Shown here: one piece after another, positions 4,560-6,455 of the stretch
Layout of the letters: each line of letters begins with the position of its first letter
Position numbering within the stretch: the stretch's first letter is position 1
Assembly: GCA_002305535.1 (NCBI GenBank)
Contig: DBRE01000118.1
Location: forward strand, 1-6,455
DNA: 6,455 bases
Reading direction: 5' to 3'
Source: Syntrophomonas sp. UBA1376
Lineage (GTDB): Bacteria > Bacillota > Syntrophomonadia > Syntrophomonadales > Syntrophomonadaceae
Notes under the pieces: generated by a model
What the model was told of the DNA's origin: nothing
Seen by the model: the letters and a program-made list of their open reading frames with translations, nothing else
The model's database searches: none
Program-made: the position numbers and the translations under genes

Positions 4560-6392
4560 ATGGCATTTAATTGGGCTTATAATACCAGAGATTTTAAGTT
4601 TATTCTTCAGGAATGGCTGCCCACCGAGCGTGTTTTCGCATATGAACGTTTTCGGGATTACTACAGTAAAGACGATATTGATATGATTATTGATCCGGTG
4701 TTTAAGATCGCCAAGGACATGATAGCTCCTACCAATGATAATGGCGAAGCACACCCGGCCCGTTTTGAAAATGGTCAGGTGATACTGCCGGATTCCTTTG
4801 CCAGCATATTTCATTACATTCAGGAAAATGGTTTTGGATCTTCTAATATTGATGAACAGGCCGAAGGAGTACTGCCCGAGGTGGTATATGCAGCTATTCA
4901 GGAAATGCTCGCTTCAGCTAACCCTTCCTGGGCACCTTATATAGCTTTGACTACTGGTTCCGCAGGCCTTATTCAAACCTTTGGAGACGAAGACCTGAAA
5001 AAAACATTCTTACCGAAAATGTTTTCTGGGGAATGGTCTGGAACCATGTGTCTCACTGAACCTAGTGCTGGTTCTGATGTAGGCGATATCCTCACCAAGG
5101 CATATCCCACTGAGAAGCCCCGTGTTTTTAAGATCAAGGGTTCCAAACAATTTATCACCGGCATAGAACACACCATGTGCAGCAATATTGTTAACTTGGT
5201 TCTAGCGCGAGTAGAAGGTGCCCGACCGGGAACCAAAGGTATCTCTTTGTTTGTGGTACCTAAGTATTGGATTAATGAAGACGGTAGTCTGGAGGATAAT
5301 GATATCCAGGCTCTGGGAATCGAACATAAGATGGGCATGAAAGGATCTGCTACCACTGCCGTGACTTTCGGGGAAAACAACGGCTGTCGCGGTTGGCTCT
5401 TAGGAATAGATCCCGGTGAGAACGATGGCAAAGGCGAAGGAATGGCCCAGATGTTTCAGATGATGAACGGAGCGCGGGCTCAAACGGGGCATGTAGCTCA
5501 ATCCATAATGGCCAACGCATATTTCAATGCTGCGCAATACGCCAAAGAACGGGTTCAGGGGCGTCCTCTGACCAATCCAAAAGGTGATAGGGTCACTATT
5601 ATCAACCACGAAGATGTTAAGAAAATGCTGCTACATGCCAAAGCACATGCTGAAGCTATGCGAGGCATGATCTTCCAAACCTATTTATATTTCGATGTTC
5701 GCAGCCACGATCCGGATGAAGCGGAACGGTTGAAGGCATCCGATCGAATAGATGTTCTTACCCCGCTGATCAAGGCCTATTGTTCAGATGAGGCTTGGCC
5801 CATAATTGGTGACTGTATTCAGGTATATGGCGGCTATGGGTATTGCGAAGATTATCCAGTGGCTCAGTCCGCTCGCGACGTAAAGGTGCTGTCCATCTGG
5901 GAAGGAACCAACTATATCCAGTCCATGGATCTGATAGGTCGTAAGTGGACTCAGAAGAAGGGGACATCTTTTGCAGCCTGGCTGCAGGATATTCGGGATT
6001 TTATCAATAGCAATAAGAACACTTCGAGCCTGGAACGTGAATTTGCCAATTTGGAACGTGCGCTAAACAGTTATATGGAGATACAGATGACCATGGGGGG
6101 TTACTTTGGAAATAAGCAGTATGGAATGATGCCCCTGTATGCTCATCGTATTCTTACCGCCACGGCGCAACTCTATTGCGGAATGGTGATCCTGTCTCAA
6201 GCTTTGGTAGCCCAGAGAAAACTGCAGGAGATCAATGCTGATCATTTTGACTATGGCTTTTATGTTGGTAAAGTTGCCGCTGCCAGGTACTATCTTATGA
6301 ATATAGTTCCCAATGTTTGGGCAGTGGCTGAAATAGTAAAAACTGGTGATACTTCGGTGTTGGATGTTCCGGTGGAAGCCTTTGAGTACTGA
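4560..6392 (+). CDS. Acyl-CoA dehydrogenase, long form (610 aa, DmdC-like architecture)
   Basis: This flavoprotein is expected to form an alpha,beta double bond in an acyl-CoA and reduce the ETF encoded just upstream. At 610 residues it belongs to the long subfamily that includes DmdC (3-methylmercaptopropionyl-CoA dehydrogenase) and many fatty-acid enzymes. Order: short N-terminal extension with a YxxxxRDxxFIL pattern (7-16), N-terminal helical domain about 40-158, beta domain from MCLTEPSAGSDVG (163-175) to about 275, C-terminal helical domain about 290-455, then an extra helical C-terminal domain (about 474-600) typical of the long forms. Catalytic residues are intact: E448 in IWEGTNYIQ (446-454) as base, RVQGR (331-335) for FAD, and YGGYGYCEDYPV (423-434). 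The start is the ATG 7 bases after AGGAGG. It follows etfA by 36 bases with no terminator, so the three genes probably form one transcript and this is the best candidate for the dedicated electron donor of the ETF. The substrate is unknown; related enzymes use short, branched, thioether or aromatic acyl-CoAs. Confidence 0.94.
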   Translation: MAFNWAYNTRDFKFILQEWLPTERVFAYERFRDYYSKDDIDMIIDPVFKIAKDMIAPTNDNGEAHPARFENGQVILPDSFASIFHYIQENGFGSSNIDEQAEGVLPEVVYAAIQEMLASANPSWAPYIALTTGSAGLIQTFGDEDLKKTFLPKMFSGEWSGTMCLTEPSAGSDVGDILTKAYPTEKPRVFKIKGSKQFITGIEHTMCSNIVNLVLARVEGARPGTKGISLFVVPKYWINEDGSLEDNDIQALGIEHKMGMKGSATTAVTFGENNGCRGWLLGIDPGENDGKGEGMAQMFQMMNGARAQTGHVAQSIMANAYFNAAQYAKERVQGRPLTNPKGDRVTIINHEDVKKMLLHAKAHAEAMRGMIFQTYLYFDVRSHDPDEAERLKASDRIDVLTPLIKAYCSDEAWPIIGDCIQVYGGYGYCEDYPVAQSARDVKVLSIWEGTNYIQSMDLIGRKWTQKKGTSFAAWLQDIRDFINSNKNTSSLEREFANLERALNSYMEIQMTMGGYFGNKQYGMMPLYAHRILTATAQLYCGMVILSQALVAQRKLQEINADHFDYGFYVGKVAAARYYLMNIVPNVWAVAEIVKTGDTSVLDVPVEAFEY

Positions 6393-6455
6393 TTAGAATT
6401 ATTTTTAGCCCTCTTCTTTCTTCAATAGAGCACCAGAAAACTAAAACCCGCGCAA

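Noticed and set aside
4503..4814. Open frame of 103 codons on the minus strand across the etfA to dehydrogenase junction
   Set aside because: It overlaps two conserved genes and the ribosome binding site between them, and its translation resembles nothing known to me.
4973..5431. Open frame of 152 codons on the minus strand inside the long dehydrogenase gene
   Set aside because: The protein is rich in Pro and Ser with no recognisable motif, and it lies opposite the conserved beta domain; it is a shadow frame.
6393..6455. Possible terminator after the long dehydrogenase gene
   Set aside because: The region is T-rich (ATTTTTAG, CTTCTTTCTTC) but has only a 4-bp CTCT/AGAG pairing and no GC-rich stem; the window ends too soon to judge.

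Overview
The window carries six protein-coding genes, all on the + strand, and all belonging to acyl-CoA metabolism and the electron transfer attached to it. The sequence has a middling GC content by eye, strong AGGAGG-type ribosome binding sites before most genes, tight gene packing and FixA/FixB-like ETF subunits. Together these suggest an anaerobic bacterium, most likely a Firmicute (Bacillota) of the syntrophic or fatty-acid-oxidising kind, such as a Syntrophomonadaceae relative. No taxonomic marker is present, so this placement is an inference.

Layout. Bases 1-594 are the C-terminal part of a family I CoA-transferase; the window opens almost exactly on the codon that I align with its catalytic glutamate. 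A 380-residue acyl-CoA dehydrogenase with several unusual motif positions (631-1773) follows, then a crotonase-fold enoyl-CoA hydratase (1834-2616). A perfect 15-bp hairpin (2626-2659) ends this first group. A 206-base gap follows, holding the hairpin, a small second stem and a candidate promoter. The second group is etfB (2823-3584), etfA (from 3585, directly abutting etfB) and a 610-residue acyl-CoA dehydrogenase of the long, DmdC-like architecture (4560-6392). The last 63 bases hold nothing I can name.

How the genes could work together. The CoA-transferase would activate a carboxylic acid with CoA taken from acetyl-CoA or another acyl-CoA. One or both dehydrogenases would introduce the alpha,beta double bond and pass electrons to the EtfBA heterodimer. 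The hydratase would add water to the enoyl-CoA. 3-Hydroxyacyl-CoA dehydrogenase and thiolase, needed to finish a beta-oxidation round, are not in the window, nor is any membrane or Fe-S partner for the ETF. The substrate therefore cannot be read from this stretch.

The points most worth a second look are the altered flavin-contact positions in EtfA, the degenerate FAD motif in the first dehydrogenase beside a canonical second one, and the terminator that splits the cluster. The genes belong to known families. I see no mobile element, CRISPR array, RNA gene or clearly new system.
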